A DNA stretch of 64,000 nucleotides from Ailurus styani (Eukaryota > Chordata > Mammalia > Carnivora > Ailuridae). The position numbers and the translations under genes were made by a program. Under the pieces are notes generated by a model. It saw only the letters and a program-made list of their open reading frames with translations, was not told where the DNA came from and did not search any database. Each line of letters starts with the position of its first letter. Positions within the stretch are counted from its first letter, which is position 1. Below are positions 47,359 through 58,456 of this stretch, piece after piece. The DNA lies in the NCBI GenBank assembly GCA_002007465.1, contig LNAC01000683.1, positions 315,397 through 379,396 of the forward strand. The letters are read 5' to 3'.

Positions 47359-48574
47359 CAGTAGTCCACATGTTCTTTATGATATTTTAAAAGCATGGCA
47401 TATCAGTTAGGATCCCATTTGGCTAGAATTACAGAACGCCACCTAAGTAAGCCGCAGCACATTACTCGTCTGATATACAAAAGGTCTGAGAGCAGCAGTG
47501 AGGCCGCAGCAGCACCATCCAGGACCCAAATGATTTCTTTACTCCGCTCTCAGCATGACAACCTTCACCTTCCCATTTGTCTCCTCTTGGTCTCAGCATG
47601 CTTGCTGCATCTCTAGATCTCATACTTATATTCCAGGTGGGAAGAAGAGTGAAGGCTGAAGAGGTGAAGTATTTTCTCCTGGTCACACTCTGCCTTTTCA
47701 TTTTAGAGGGAACACGGCCCCAGAGGCTTCTGCCTGCATCTCATTGGCAAGAACCTTATCTCATCTCCACACTTGGCTGCAAGGGACATGGGGAAATGGG
47801 CACATTGCCACCTAACACAAACTTGGGTTCCCCAAGTATGAAACAAAGAATGGAAATTGGATGGCAAATAGGTGTTTCTGCCACATGTTTTCTTTAGATG
47901 GTAATTTTTAAAATCCCCATAATGTAAGCATTTTCTGGATCCTATTATGACCAATGTAAAACCAACATAAAATTAATAGACATATTAGACTTTACAATTG
48001 TTACAGACTAATAAGAATAGAACAAGGACTGTCTTAATGTTTAAATGGTTCCTTTGCCTTAAGTGAATGCCAGGCAGTCTGATAGCTCACGGAGAGACCG
48101 AAGGTCTTTAGACAGTTTATACGGGGAAAATCTGTGAAAGAACAGAGTCATCACATGACAAAGGAGACTTGCTTAACTGTGCTGTAGGAATTGGTACCAT
48201 AATAGTGTTGGGAGAAAGGATTCTTTAGCAAAAGAATATCACACATCACATTAAATTACTGCAGTTATTTCTAACTTTATCGGCACAGTAGAGCTCTAAG
48301 CATAAAGGGTTGTAGTTCATTTTCTGGCTTATACATATATAGGTATAATATACATATATCAGTAATATACATATATAATATACATATGTGTATGAACACA
48401 CATATACATGTATGTACATATATACATGTATATATAATAGACATATATAGGTAATATAATAATAATTTAAGCCAACACCAGGAATTCTAAAAAAATCTCT
48501 TTACCTTTTAAAGGGTTAATCACCAATTTTGAGAAATGACTGAATAAGTAATATATGATTATTTTTTATTTATT
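47359..48574. other. Intergenic; old repeat and A/T microsatellite
   Basis: 47390-47900 looks like a diverged ancient repeat (catatcagttaggatcccat, ttggctgcaagggacatggg), family not named. 48330-48450 is a (TACATATA)n-like A/T tract. No gene seen. Confidence 0.45.
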
Positions 48575-48787
48575 TATTTTTTATTTTTTTTTTAAAGATT
48601 TTATTTATTCATTTGACACAGAGAGAGAGATTACAAGTAGGCAGAGAGGCAGGCAGAGAGAGAGGAGAGAGGAGGAAGCAGGCTCCCTGCCGAGCAGAGA
48701 GCCCGATGTGGGCCTCGATCCCAGGACCCTGGGATCATGACCTGAGCCGAAGGCAGCGGCTTTAACCCACTGAGCCACCCGGGCGCC
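48575..48787 (-). mobile_element. Can-SINE, full length
   Basis: Flanked by tatgattattt on both sides; ends gagccacccgggcgccc. Confidence 0.92.
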
Positions 48788-49111
48788 CTATGATTATTTA
48801 TTAAATAAGTTCTTTCATGTTAAAGATTGACAGAGGCTTTTAGAAGTTAGGGAACTTGCTCCAACAGTACTGAGCTAGCTGGTGATGAATCTCTGAGTCT
48901 TTTAGCTTCTTGGTGCTCTAATACACTCATAGACCAAACATATCCGTGGTCATCTCATAAAAATGATCAGTGTACCTGCCTGTCTTGAGCATTATCTAGT
49001 AAGCAATTTGTGTCTTATTCAAATTGTAGTGACACCCTTGAATAATAGCTGTTATGTAAATTTTGGAAACAGACTTTAGCTGGAGTCTAATAATTTATTC
49101 TATGTTTCTTT

Positions 49112-49305
49112 TTTTTAAGATTTTATTTTATTTTTATTTGACACAGAGAGAGAGATCACAAGTAGACAGAGAGGCAGGCAGAGAGAGACGGGGAAGCAGG
49201 CTCCCTGCTGAGCAGAGAGCCCGATGTGGGGCTCGATCCGAGGACCCTGAGATCCTGACCTGAGCCAAAGGCAGAGGCCTAACCCACTGAGCCACCAAGG
49301 CGTCC
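49112..49305 (-). mobile_element. Can-SINE, full length
   Basis: Flanked by ttattctatgtttct on both sides; ends gagccaccaaggcgtcc. Confidence 0.92.
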
Positions 49306-49365
49306 CTTATTCTATGTTTCTGATTCCATAATACTATAATTCCATTATCAAATGGTGGTGATGGG

Positions 49366-49547
49366 ATGCCTGGGTGGCTCAGTGGGTTAAGCCTCTGCCT
49401 TCGGCTCAGATCATGATCCCAGGGTCCTGGGATCGAGTCCCACTTTCGGCTTCTTGCTCGGCGGGGAGCCTGCTTCTCCCTCTGCCTCTGCCTGCCACTC
49501 TGCCTGCTTGTGCTCTCTCTCTCTGACAAATAAATAAAATCTTTTTT
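49366..49547 (+). mobile_element. Can-SINE, full length
   Basis: gatgcctgggtggctcagtg to aaaatcttttttaa, flanked by aaatggtggtgatg / aaatggtggtggtg. Confidence 0.92.
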
Positions 49548-49548
49548 A

Positions 49549-50079
49549 AAAAATGGTGGTGGTGATGCGACAATAGTGGCTGGGTGGGCAACCAACAATC
49601 AACTATCTTCAGTTATCTTTACTCTTTGCTTTTTGTCCTAAACTCCTCAGGGAGCTGTTATATTTGATACTTGGGCCTTGTCTGTGGTCTTAGCCATCTT
49701 AAGCATCATTTGTAGGTTTTTCCATGAAAGAAATTTCTTCCCGTGTGACTCATATAGGCACAGATATTCTACCAAGTCAGAGGTCAGATCAGGACTTTGT
49801 CCTTCATTTCACACCATGACAGAGATGAAACTCAGTTATCTGCTACTGTCCCTACTGTAGGTGCTCACTGGATATTTGTTGAATGACCAATTAGCTACAT
49901 CCTGTAAATATAATCCTTTGGCTTGGGTGTGGAGGGGACTTGGGTGTAGTGCTCTTGAGAGACCAGAAAGCTATATTCTTCAAGTACACAGACTCAGATT
50001 GGGCAGACAGAAACAGATAGAGTGTTTGGCCCATGTTGGGCACTCCACCATTTCGTTAAATTAATGAATTTATTTAATT
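49549..50079. other. Intergenic downstream of the mucin gene
   Basis: No gene recognised. gctcactggatatttgttga at about 49862 resembles an ancient L2/MIR end. Confidence 0.35.
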
Positions 50080-50276
50080 TTTAATTTTTTTAAAGATTTA
50101 TTTATTTGACAGAGAGAGACACAGCGAGACAGGGAACACCAGCAGGGGGAGCGGGAGAGGGAGAAGCAGGCTTTCCTGCAGAGCAGGGAGCTGGATGCGG
50201 GGCTCAGTCCCAGGACCCTAGGATCATGACCAGAGCCAAAGGCAGACGCCCAAAAACTGAGCCACCCAGGCACCCC
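50080..50276 (-). mobile_element. Can-SINE, full length
   Basis: Flanked by aaattaatgaattt on both sides; ends gagccacccaggcacccc. It is the last SINE before the SINE-free mucin exons. Confidence 0.93.
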
Positions 50277-50327
50277 AAATTAATGAATTTAGATATGACA
50301 CCTAGACAAAAACAGATGAACATTTGC

Positions 50328-50333
50328 TTTATT
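50328..50333 (-). terminator. Possible poly(A) signal of the mucin gene
   Basis: AATAAA on the - strand about 395 bases after the mucin stop codon. Other A/T-rich hexamers exist nearby, so the assignment is weak. Confidence 0.3.
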
Positions 50334-50727
50334 TCTTTGATCAGAATTAATGAATATCTCTTATACCTGAGTTGTGTCTGTCTCCGTCAAATAGTTTTCA
50401 TGACTAAACCTGGTAGATAGATTTTTTTAATTGTTATTATTATTTGCCCCAGGGAAAACCTGATAGATAGGTTAAGGCAATTTTCCTGAGGAAGCAACTA
50501 TGGCCAGACAGAATTAGGGGACACTCAGAGCATACAGGCATCCTTCTGGGTGTTCCTGATGTGATTATTCTCATAGCCAGCTACCTTTCTCATCTAGTGG
50601 TCTCCAGGCTTGGGAATGGGGGAGAAGAGTGGAGGTCTGAGGATGCACATCATGTTCATGGTCTTGCAGAGACTGATGGCAGTCTGATTTGCTCTAGAAC
50701 CCATTATAGTTACTGCCGGAATCCACT

Positions 50728-50808
50728 TCATGGTGCACTCCAATCCATGGCATGGGGAAAATAAATAACCCTGGTGGATGGATTTAATGGCTGCAGGAAA
50801 CTATTTTT
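50728..50808 (-). CDS. Mucin exon 3 (cytoplasmic tail)
   Basis: This exon is too short for routine ORF detection. It begins right after a polypyrimidine tract and AG at 50810-50809, enters in phase 0 and codes 26 residues before TGA at 50730-50728. The pattern KNS...VIYFPH parallels the start of the MUC21 tail after its transmembrane segment. An alternative frame stays open past this TGA and is discussed in the findings. Confidence 0.65.
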   Translation of the reverse strand, partial: KNSFLQPLNPSTRVIYFPHAMDWSAP

Positions 50809-52341
50809 CTAGAGGAAAAGAAAGTGGTTTAGTTTTAAGAGATTCCTCTCTTATGGTGAGTTATCAAGATCTACCTGGCTCCTATTCCCAGCTCTATGAC
50901 TCCTTCTTATATCCCCATTTTCTTTAGAGCTTGACCCTCACCCATAGAGATCCATAATTTCCAAAAAAATTGAAGTCATGTAGGGAAAATAAAACTATTT
51001 TGATAAATGGAATTAGAGGGGAAGATGAAAATATAGATAATTCTTATCTTTTAAACATTTTTTGTTAAATGTTTATAACAATTAGCAAGTTTGAGAATAC
51101 AAACTTTCCTCTTACTCCCTGTACTCTGAGCCTTTTGAGCCATCTCTTGTTTTTAGTCTTTATAAGTTAAGAAGGTGTCATCGCTAGTGACTGCTCTGTA
51201 TCAGCCCTTAGAGGCCTGGTTTGGAGGGTAGAAAGTATCCACCAACCTGGAGCAAGAGTGTCTGACTTTTCATCGTGATCCACATAATTAGAAATCCACT
51301 TGTTCATGTAACAGTGAAGTCAAGAGGGTCCTCCCTCTACCATTGAATACTTAATGTGACTCATATGTGTATCAAGTACATATAGAGGTGATTATTCTCA
51401 TTTTCCTCTTGTCAACCACCCATCAGAATGTTCTAGTTTCATAGTGTAATTCTGGTGGATTAAACATGAACACCCCAGCTGAATAATGCATTCTTTTTAG
51501 CTTAAATCACATTTACAAACTGTTCCCAAGTTATGGGTTTGCCTCTTGGGGCAGAGGTCAGTGCACAGTAGCATCAATGACCAAAAGAATTAATGGGGCT
51601 TTAATGACCTGCATGAGCTGGCTAGTCATGTAAGCTGCCACTTGCTAAGATTTCAATGGGAACTTAATCCTTAGGTCAAGATGGCCAAAAAAGGACCAGC
51701 CCTTCCCTATCCAGGAGAAGTCAGACCTTGAAGGCTTAGGTCTTAGACTAAAAGTCAATATGAGCAAGCAACAAGTTTGGCATGGAGACTTTTAATCTCC
51801 TCTTGTAGAAACAATGGGGCCCCTCAGAGGAAGAAACATACCTAGAGCCCTGCTTTGAGAGCTCTTACCAATTGTCTCTCCAATATAGAGTAACCATGCT
51901 CATAAAATCATAAAATCTACTGAAATAAAAATTAAAAAAAATAAAAATCTACTAAACCTGGTTTTAAAAAGTCTTCTGCAGAATTTCAGAGTGGGTGGTA
52001 ATCAAAACAAAATAACATCGTTTTTGAGATGAGTGAGCCATGCAGAATGTTTCTATTTCCTCCTTCCCTCTTACTACCAGTTTCTTGTCTTTTAATGAAA
52101 ATTTCCAAATTTTTATATCTATTTATACATAGTGGTTTATGCGTTTTTCTAGTTCTCAGTATGCCTTACTGTATTTGTGTTTTTATTTTCCTCTTTCTGT
52201 CTGCTTTATCTTCCTCCATACTCTCTTCCCCTTCCCTCTTTCTCTCTGTCCCCTTGTCTCTAATACCTTACTCTCTTCTTTAGTTCTGTCTTCATTTTTT
52301 TATGCTTCTTGCTCCTCCTCTCCTTTCTCCTGATGTCTCTT

Positions 52342-52380
<39 letters not shown>

Positions 52381-55300
52381 TTTCGAAGCTCTATGTAGGT
52401 TTCCTCACCTCTGACAATTTATCATGCTTCAACACCCCATGCCCACATCCTCCTCCTCAGATACTCCTTTTCCCATAATGACCTTCACATTCCTGGGCCA
52501 GTACTCACCACAAAAAATCCAACTCCAACAAAGAGTGCAACTGCCACTGTGGTGGCGGCCAGGGAGATGAGGATGATTCTGGTAGGTGTCAGCACTCCAG
52601 TGGGTTTCACTGAGGTTACTGAATCTGTTTCCTCAGGGCGAGTGTCTGGGTGTTTACTGGTGTAGTGTTTGGTAGTCCCCAGGTCTGCAGTAAAAGAATC
52701 CTCGGTAGTCCCCATGTCTGCAGTGCTGTAGCCCTCAGCGGTCCCCACGTCTGCAGTGGTATAATCCTCGGTGGTCCCCGGGTCTGCCGTGGTATAGTCC
52801 CTGGTGGTCCCCACGTCTGCAGTGGTATAGTCCTCGGCGGTCCCTGGGTCTGCAGTGGTATAGTCCTCGGTGGTCCCCATGTCTGCAGTGGTATAGTCCT
52901 CCGTCATTCCCACGTCTGCAGAGGTATAGTCCTCGGCGGTCCCCGGGTCTGCAGTGGTATAGTCCTCGGTGGTCCCCATGTCTGCAGTGGTATAGTCCTC
53001 CGTCATTCCCACGTCTGCAGTGGTATAGTCCTCGGCGGTCCCCGGGTCTGCAGTGGTATAGTCCTCCGTCATTCCCACGTCTGCCGTGGTATAGTCCTCG
53101 GTGGTCCCTACGTCTGCAGTGGTATAGTCCTCGGTGATCCCCATGTCTGCAGTGGTATAGTCCTCGGTGGTCCCCATGTCTGCAGTGGTATAGTCCTCAG
53201 TGGTCCCCATGTCTGCAGTGGTATAGTCCTCGGTGATCCCCATGTCAGTGGTATAGTCCTCGGTGGTCCCTACGTCTGCAGTGGTATAGTCCTCGGCGGT
53301 CCCCGGGTCTGCAGTGGTATAGTCCTCCGTCATTCCCACGTCTGCAGTGGTATAGTCCTCGGTGGTCCCCACGTCTGCAGAGGTATAGTCCTCGGTGATC
53401 CCCATGTCTGCAGTGGTATAGTCCTCGGTGGTCCCCACGTCTGCAGAGGTATAGTCCTCGGTGATCCCCATGTCTGCAGAGGTATAGTCCTCGGTGGTCC
53501 CTACGTCTGCAGTGGTATAGTCCTCGGTGGTCCCTACGTCTGCAGTGGTATAGTCCTCGGCGGTCCCCACGTCTGTAGTGGTATAGTCCTCCGTGGTCCC
53601 CATGTCTGCAGTGGTATAGTCCTCAGTAGTTCCTGGATCTGCAGAGGTGTAGTGCTCAGAGGTCACCAGGGGTTCAGTAGTGTAGTCCTCAGTGGAGCCT
53701 AGGCCTTCCGTGGTCCACTGGTCATCACTGGTATATTTTTTTTCTCTTGTCTGTGAGTTATCAGGGCTGCTTGGTGGGCTCTTAGTGGAAACATTTTGGC
53801 TTGTTCCTACTCAAAAATAATCTCTATTAAGGTGGATTCTTTGATAACCTGTCATCATCTGCTCTGATTAATATTTTCAATAGTTATCCTTTCCATTTAT
53901 ATGACTGGTCTCCCATATAATGCGGTTGGATTTATTCAAGTTAAGGATCATCTGGTATTTTGGGTTTAATTCTGATAAAACATATTCCACAAGGATTCCC
54001 CTTATGCTACAATATTGTGTATCCAGAGCTAAGCCATAACCTTAGAATGTCTGCTCACCAGCCTTTGATTCTGCTTTCCACAGTTCTGGTCTCTTTCTTT
54101 GAAACACTAAGCCTGATTGTTTCTCAGTGTCACTCCCCCTTCCCACTCCCATCCTCAGAGTTAGTAGTACAGCAAATTGGGTGTTCTTACTCCATGTTTG
54201 TATGTGGTACCCCTCATCCAGTTATGTCTGGGGTAAACAAATGAGGCAGGAGCTGTGATTCATACTAGAGATTAAATTCAGGTCATGGGGCGCCTGGGTG
54301 GCTCAGTGGGTTAAAGCCGCTGCCTTCGGCTCAGGTCATGATCCCAGGGTCCTGGGATCGAGGCCCACATTGGGCTCTCTGCTCAGCAGGGAGCCTGCTT
54401 CCTCCTCTCTCCTCTCTCTCTGTCTGCCTCTCTGCCTACTTGTAATCTCTCTCTCTGTGTCAAATGAATAAATAAAATCTTAAAAAAAAAAATTCAGGTC
54501 ATGGCTTGGTATATTATTTAGAATGAGACAGTTCCTGGTTCTGTTGTGGCAAGATTGGAAGCAGGTAAGATTCAAGTTGGTTTGAGGGTAGCATGACTCA
54601 TGAAGGATTGTGTGAGCTGATTGAGATTGACAGCAGCACTGAGTTGGGCATAAGTAGAAGGTAGACATGAAGCCTCTGCACCTCCCACTGCCCCCACCTG
54701 CAGGGCATCAGGGCTGGAAGTATATATTTGTATGAATAAATGCAGCCTACGTGGCATAAATTTTGGAATTTTGGATTCCTCTGTCCAAAAGAAATCCTTC
54801 CTATCTGCTGCTGATTCCCAAAATTCCCCTAATAAACCTCACATCTTTTATTTTTAAGAATTAAAATTCTTAATTAAGAATTAAATAGAATTTAATGGGA
54901 TTAAATTTAATAGGAGTAAAAATTTAGTAGAATTAAAGAGGAAAATGTAAATAAAAAAATAAATACCTCTTTTAGAGGGGATGAGAGGGACGCCTGGGTG
55001 GCTCAGTCATTAAGCGTCTGCCTTCAGCTTGGGTCGTGATCCCAGGGTGCTGGGATCGAGCACCGCATCGGGCTCCCTGCTCAGTGGAGAGCCTGCTTCT
55101 CCCTCTCCTCTTATCAGACACTTATTGTTGGGAAATGAAATATTGTTATTCCAACAGCCATAGGTAGCTCCTTAGCATTGACTTCTTAGATTCATTGTTT
55201 TCTGTTTCTGAGATGGACTGTGGGCAGCCCTGGGATCTCAGAGCTTTCAGCCTCTCTGGTTTCCTAGGTGGTAGCTGATTAGGATCTTCACTTAATTAGC

Positions 55301-56414
55301 TACTAGTGTAAGCATTGTTTCCCTCCATACTCATACCCCTTCTAAACTGGCTCATTGTTTTAACACCTTTGTTGGTCCTTTGCTAGTAAATTAAACACTT
55401 TGGTATATGTTTAAGATCAATTTGTTTTACTTATTTTGTATTTAGTAAAAGGGAGTCTCCTCTGATTAAGCTGAGAAAATTCCTGTAGTGATTGGACTAT
55501 AACTACTCAAACATGTCTTTACCACCCTAGCAAACTGAAGGGAAAAAAAAAAAAGACCTGATGAACTATAGATCTGCCACATTTGTAGAAGACAGAAATT
55601 CTTTGAAATGGGAAAACCTCCCAGTTAACTATAGTTGGGCAACAAAGCCATATTCCACAAGGAATATGGTTCTTAATTCCACAAGGAATATCAATGGTTC
55701 TTAATTATACCTTTAGAAACACTGTCTCTCAGAGACTGTTTTTCAGGAAACTGCATTTCTGTACATATACTGTATTTTGAAGCAGTTTTAGACTTATTAT
55801 TTATGGTCCTGAGTCTTGGAGTAAATGCCCCTAGATTAGCCATTGCTATACACTAACTAGCTGACTGCTTCTAGCAGGCTTCTAAATACTAGAATCGTCT
55901 GGGTCACCTGGGTGGCTCAGTCGTTAAGCATCTGCCTTTGGCTCAGCTCATGATCTCAGAGTCCTGGGATCAAGACCTGCATCAGGCTCCCTGCTTAGCG
56001 GGAAGCTTGCCTCTCTCTCTTCCACTCCCCCTACTTGTGTTCCCTCTCTTGCTGTCCTCGCTGTCCCTCTCTCTGTCAAATAAATAAATAACATCTAAAA
56101 AAAAAAAAGAGGGTGTGAGAAAGAGAATGAGCAGGACCCCTGGGAACCCTGCTTCCCTGTGACAGAAGGTTGGGGGCAGAAAGCTGGGTCCAGAACTTCT
56201 CAAAGTTCATTCACTTATTCCATAGCTTTGCTTAAGACTGGCCCTGCGTGAGTCCCAAGATATCTTTTCTCCATAAATCCCAACCCCCATTTCTGAAAGC
56301 CCTGAGGAGCTTTCCATCTTCTCCAAAGTTAATTCACTCACCCAATTCTGAACCCCCAAGTAGAAGCAGGAGTAGCAGGAGAAGGAATGTGGCAGAGCAG
56401 TTCCTTCTTTTCAT
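50728..56414 (-). CDS. Membrane-anchored mucin of the MUC21/MUC22/HCG22 (PBMUCL2) group, three coding exons
   Basis: Built from three pieces on the - strand: 56414-56342, 53806-52509 and 50808-50728. Junction phases agree: a phase-1 donor GG|GTGAGT at 56341 with a GAGTAG acceptor before 53806, then a phase-0 donor GTG|GTGAGT at 52508 with a TTTCTTTTCCTCTAG acceptor before 50808. The product is about 483 residues. Residues 1-25 are a signal peptide with nine consecutive leucines. An NVS glycosylation sequon is at residue 29. About 30 units of 11 residues (EDYTTADVGTT type) fill roughly residues 75-410. The linker PEETDSVTSVKPTG precedes the transmembrane span IILISLAATTVAVALFVGVG ending near residue 457. 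The 26-residue tail starts KNSFLQPLN and contains VIYFPH, resembling the MUC21 tail (RNS... VYxPH). Place and strand match human HCG22/PBMUCL2. Such mucins form the epithelial surface coat through O-glycosylated Thr. Which family member it is remains inference. Confidence 0.8.
50809..52508 (-). other. Mucin intron 2
   Basis: A 1.7-kb GT-AG intron without any Can-SINE. A (TC)n tract lies at about 52336-52378. No other gene seen. Confidence 0.6.
52336..52378. repeat. (TC)n microsatellite
   Basis: tctttctttctctctctctc continuing as pure TC repeats, inside mucin intron 2. Confidence 0.9.
52683..53660 (-). repeat. 33-bp coding minisatellite of the mucin
   Basis: About 30 head-to-tail units of 33 bases encode EDYTTAD(V/M/P)G(T/M/I)(T/A). 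One unit (near 53247) has lost a codon and encodes ten residues (EDYTTDMGIT). In the later part, variants cycle in groups of three (VGMT, MGTT, PGTA), giving a 99-bp higher-order period. Edge units are more diverged (EGYSTAD, EDSFTAD, KHYTSKH), the usual sign of an array homogenised in its middle. Confidence 0.95.
54289..54487 (+). mobile_element. Can-SINE, full length
   Basis: ggcgcctgggtggctcagtg to poly-A, flanked by aaattcaggtcatgg on both sides. Confidence 0.94.
54989..55110 (+). mobile_element. Can-SINE lacking its 3' third
   Basis: gacgcctgggtggctcagtc head, stopping after gcctgcttctccctctcc. Confidence 0.85.
55899..56109 (+). mobile_element. Can-SINE
   Basis: gtcacctgggtggctcagtc head and aataaataaataacatct plus poly-A tail. 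Confidence 0.9.
56342..56414 (-). CDS. Mucin exon 1 (signal peptide)
   Basis: ATG at 56414, then 24 codons and one base before GGGTGAGTGA. It codes MKRRNCSATF followed by nine leucines and GGSELG, an ideal secretory signal. The longer frame beginning at 56600 in the same phase has no promoter support and would place the hydrophobic core too far from the N-terminus. Confidence 0.75.
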
Positions 56415-56512
56415 CTTAAGAGAATTCACATGGGCTGGAAGCCAGGGTGCTTTTTTCTCCTGCCTTCCCTCTGCTGTATCTCTTTTCTTCTTAAGCCCAC
56501 AGTGGCTGTGGA

Positions 56513-56520
56513 ATTTATAT
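56513..56520 (-). promoter_or_regulatory. TATA box of the mucin gene
   Basis: ATATAAAT on the - strand about 100 bases before the start codon. This predicts transcription from about 56485 and a leader near 70 bases. Confidence 0.55.
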
Positions 56521-57284
56521 GTGCTGCTGCCTGGGGAATCCAGGACTCCCTGTCTTCCTTCTTGCAGGGAGGAGTAGGCTGCTCCATCACTCTCTGTCAA
56601 TCAAGGGAAGAGGCTCTAATAGAGTGGAGTGGCAGGGGAGAAGAGAGATGTCACAGGTACATACAGGGCTCAGTGCCCAGATTTGAACAGTAACAGGATA
56701 TCAAGCTTGTCAGCATGGGTGGCATCACTTGTTGGTGCGGAACCTTGGGTGAGAGCTGTTCTCCACACAGTGTCTCAGTGCTCAGACAGGGGTTTGGGCT
56801 TCCTGTCCACAGGTAGGAGTGGTAAGGTTGTGGGGGGCGGCCAATGAGGGTATAAGCCAAGTCTGCCTGGGGGCTAGTGCCTGGTGATAGGAAAGCTAGA
56901 TGTGAGAGGATGTAGAGCACCTTGGTCCTTAACAGAAAGGAGTGGCATTGATGAGGGGACATAAACACCTAATCTCAATATCTGAAAACTACTCTCTTCT
57001 CTCAGTTATCATCCAAATCCTTTTCATTGCCTTATCTGCAGGCCACAAATTTACCTCCTTGTTCCTACTACTTGAATGCTACAAAGATTTCCTCAATTAC
57101 TAGATGAAATTAGCTCACTTCCAGAGGTTCTGTCAGGCCCGGAGTAAGAATGCCCACATTCCTTCCTTCTCCTACTTGCATCCAGGATTCCCCATGGCAC
57201 GTACTCATCAGGTCTCCATAGGCTCCTGAAATCTATGACAATTTCTCACTTTCTTTGTTTTTCATGATGACATTTTTGGTTTTG
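56521..57284. other. 5' flank of the mucin gene
   Basis: Unique-looking sequence with no SINE; likely regulatory, no motif assigned. Confidence 0.35.
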
Positions 57285-57505
57285 GTTTTAATATTTATTT
57301 ACTTAAAGAGAGAGAGAGAGAGAGAGAGAGAGCATGCACACACATGAGGGAGTGGGGGGAGAGGCGGAGGGAGAGAGAGAATCTTAAGCAGACTCCCTAC
57401 TGAATGTGGAGCCTCATCATGGGGCTCGATCTCATGACTCTGAGAACATGACCTGAGTCAAAACCAAGAGTGGGAAGCTTAACTGACTGTGCCACCCAGG
57501 TGCCC
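57285..57505 (-). mobile_element. Older Can-SINE with (AG)n
   Basis: Reverse copy ending tgccacccaggtgccca. Confidence 0.85.
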
Positions 57506-57817
57506 AATGGTAACACTTTTGAAGAGCACTAGTCACACATTTTATAAAACATCCCACAACTTTGGTTTGTTTGATTTCTTATCACTCATTTGATTTCTTA
57601 TGATTCAATTGGGGTTATGGATTATTGGGAGGTATACCATAGAGATGCTGTGTCTTTCTCTGGGCCCTATATCAGGGAGCTCATGATATCAACATGACTT
57701 ATTACCAATGATGTTAACTTTGACCACTCTGCTAGGGTGGTGTCTGACAGGATTCTCCACTGTAAATTTTTGCCATTGTAATTACTAAATATTTGGGGGG
57801 AGATGTTTTGATAGTCT

Positions 57818-57915
57818 AATTTTTTAAGTAGTCGTTACGCTCAACGTGGGGTTCAAACTCATGACCCTGAGGTTGAGTCACATGCTCTTACCAACTCAGC
57901 CAGCCAGGCACTGCA
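57818..57915 (-). mobile_element. Short Can-SINE relative
   Basis: cgctcaacgtggggttcaaa and cagccagccaggcactgc. Confidence 0.7.
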
Positions 57916-58239
57916 CAAATATTCTATTTTTGCTTAAACTTTCAGCCACTACTTTTGGTATCCATTGGTACATCTTGCCTGCAGCAGTTGTTACTCTGGG
58001 GTTGTAATGGTGTCCCTCATTCCATCCAAATTTATTCATTGGAATTCTTCTATAGGGTAAACTTGTGTCTTCTCCCCAGTTTATTATTCAGTTATTTGTT
58101 TATATCATTATGAACTCATAGCTATTTATTGTGTTCTGTGAGTTATGGTCCAGGACTGTCACCATTTATTTTGTTGCTCAGAATGACAGTTGGGAACTCT
58201 TTGGGTTGGCCCCAGTGCCTTTTTAGTATCCTCCATCCT
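57916..58239. other. Intergenic, old L1-like text
   Basis: cattggaattcttctatagg and gaccctcat-like motifs suggest an ancient L1; no gene. Confidence 0.3.
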
Positions 58240-58456
58240 CTTTTTATTTTTCTAAAGATTTTATTGATCCATTTAACACACACAGGGAGAGAGAGAGAAA
58301 GAGGAAGAGGGAGCACGAGCCGGGGGAGCAGCAGAGGGAGAGGGGAAACAGGCTTCCAGCTGAGCAGGGACCCTGATGCAGGGCTCAATCCCAGGACTCT
58401 GGAATCATGACCTGAGCTGAAGGCAGATGCTAATCAATTGAGCCACCAGACACCCC
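58240..58456 (-). mobile_element. Older Can-SINE
   Basis: Reverse copy ending gagccaccagacacccc. Confidence 0.85.

Larger units (their letters stand above)
53807..56341 (-). other. Mucin intron 1
   Basis: A 2.5-kb intron containing three + strand Can-SINEs (54289, 54989, 55899) and A/T-rich unique sequence. No further exon recognised. Confidence 0.6.

Noticed and set aside
52650..53702. A 350-residue + strand protein in the mucin array
   Set aside because: It mirrors the 33-bp repeat on the wrong strand. The - strand has signal peptide, transmembrane segment, matching splice phases and family similarity.
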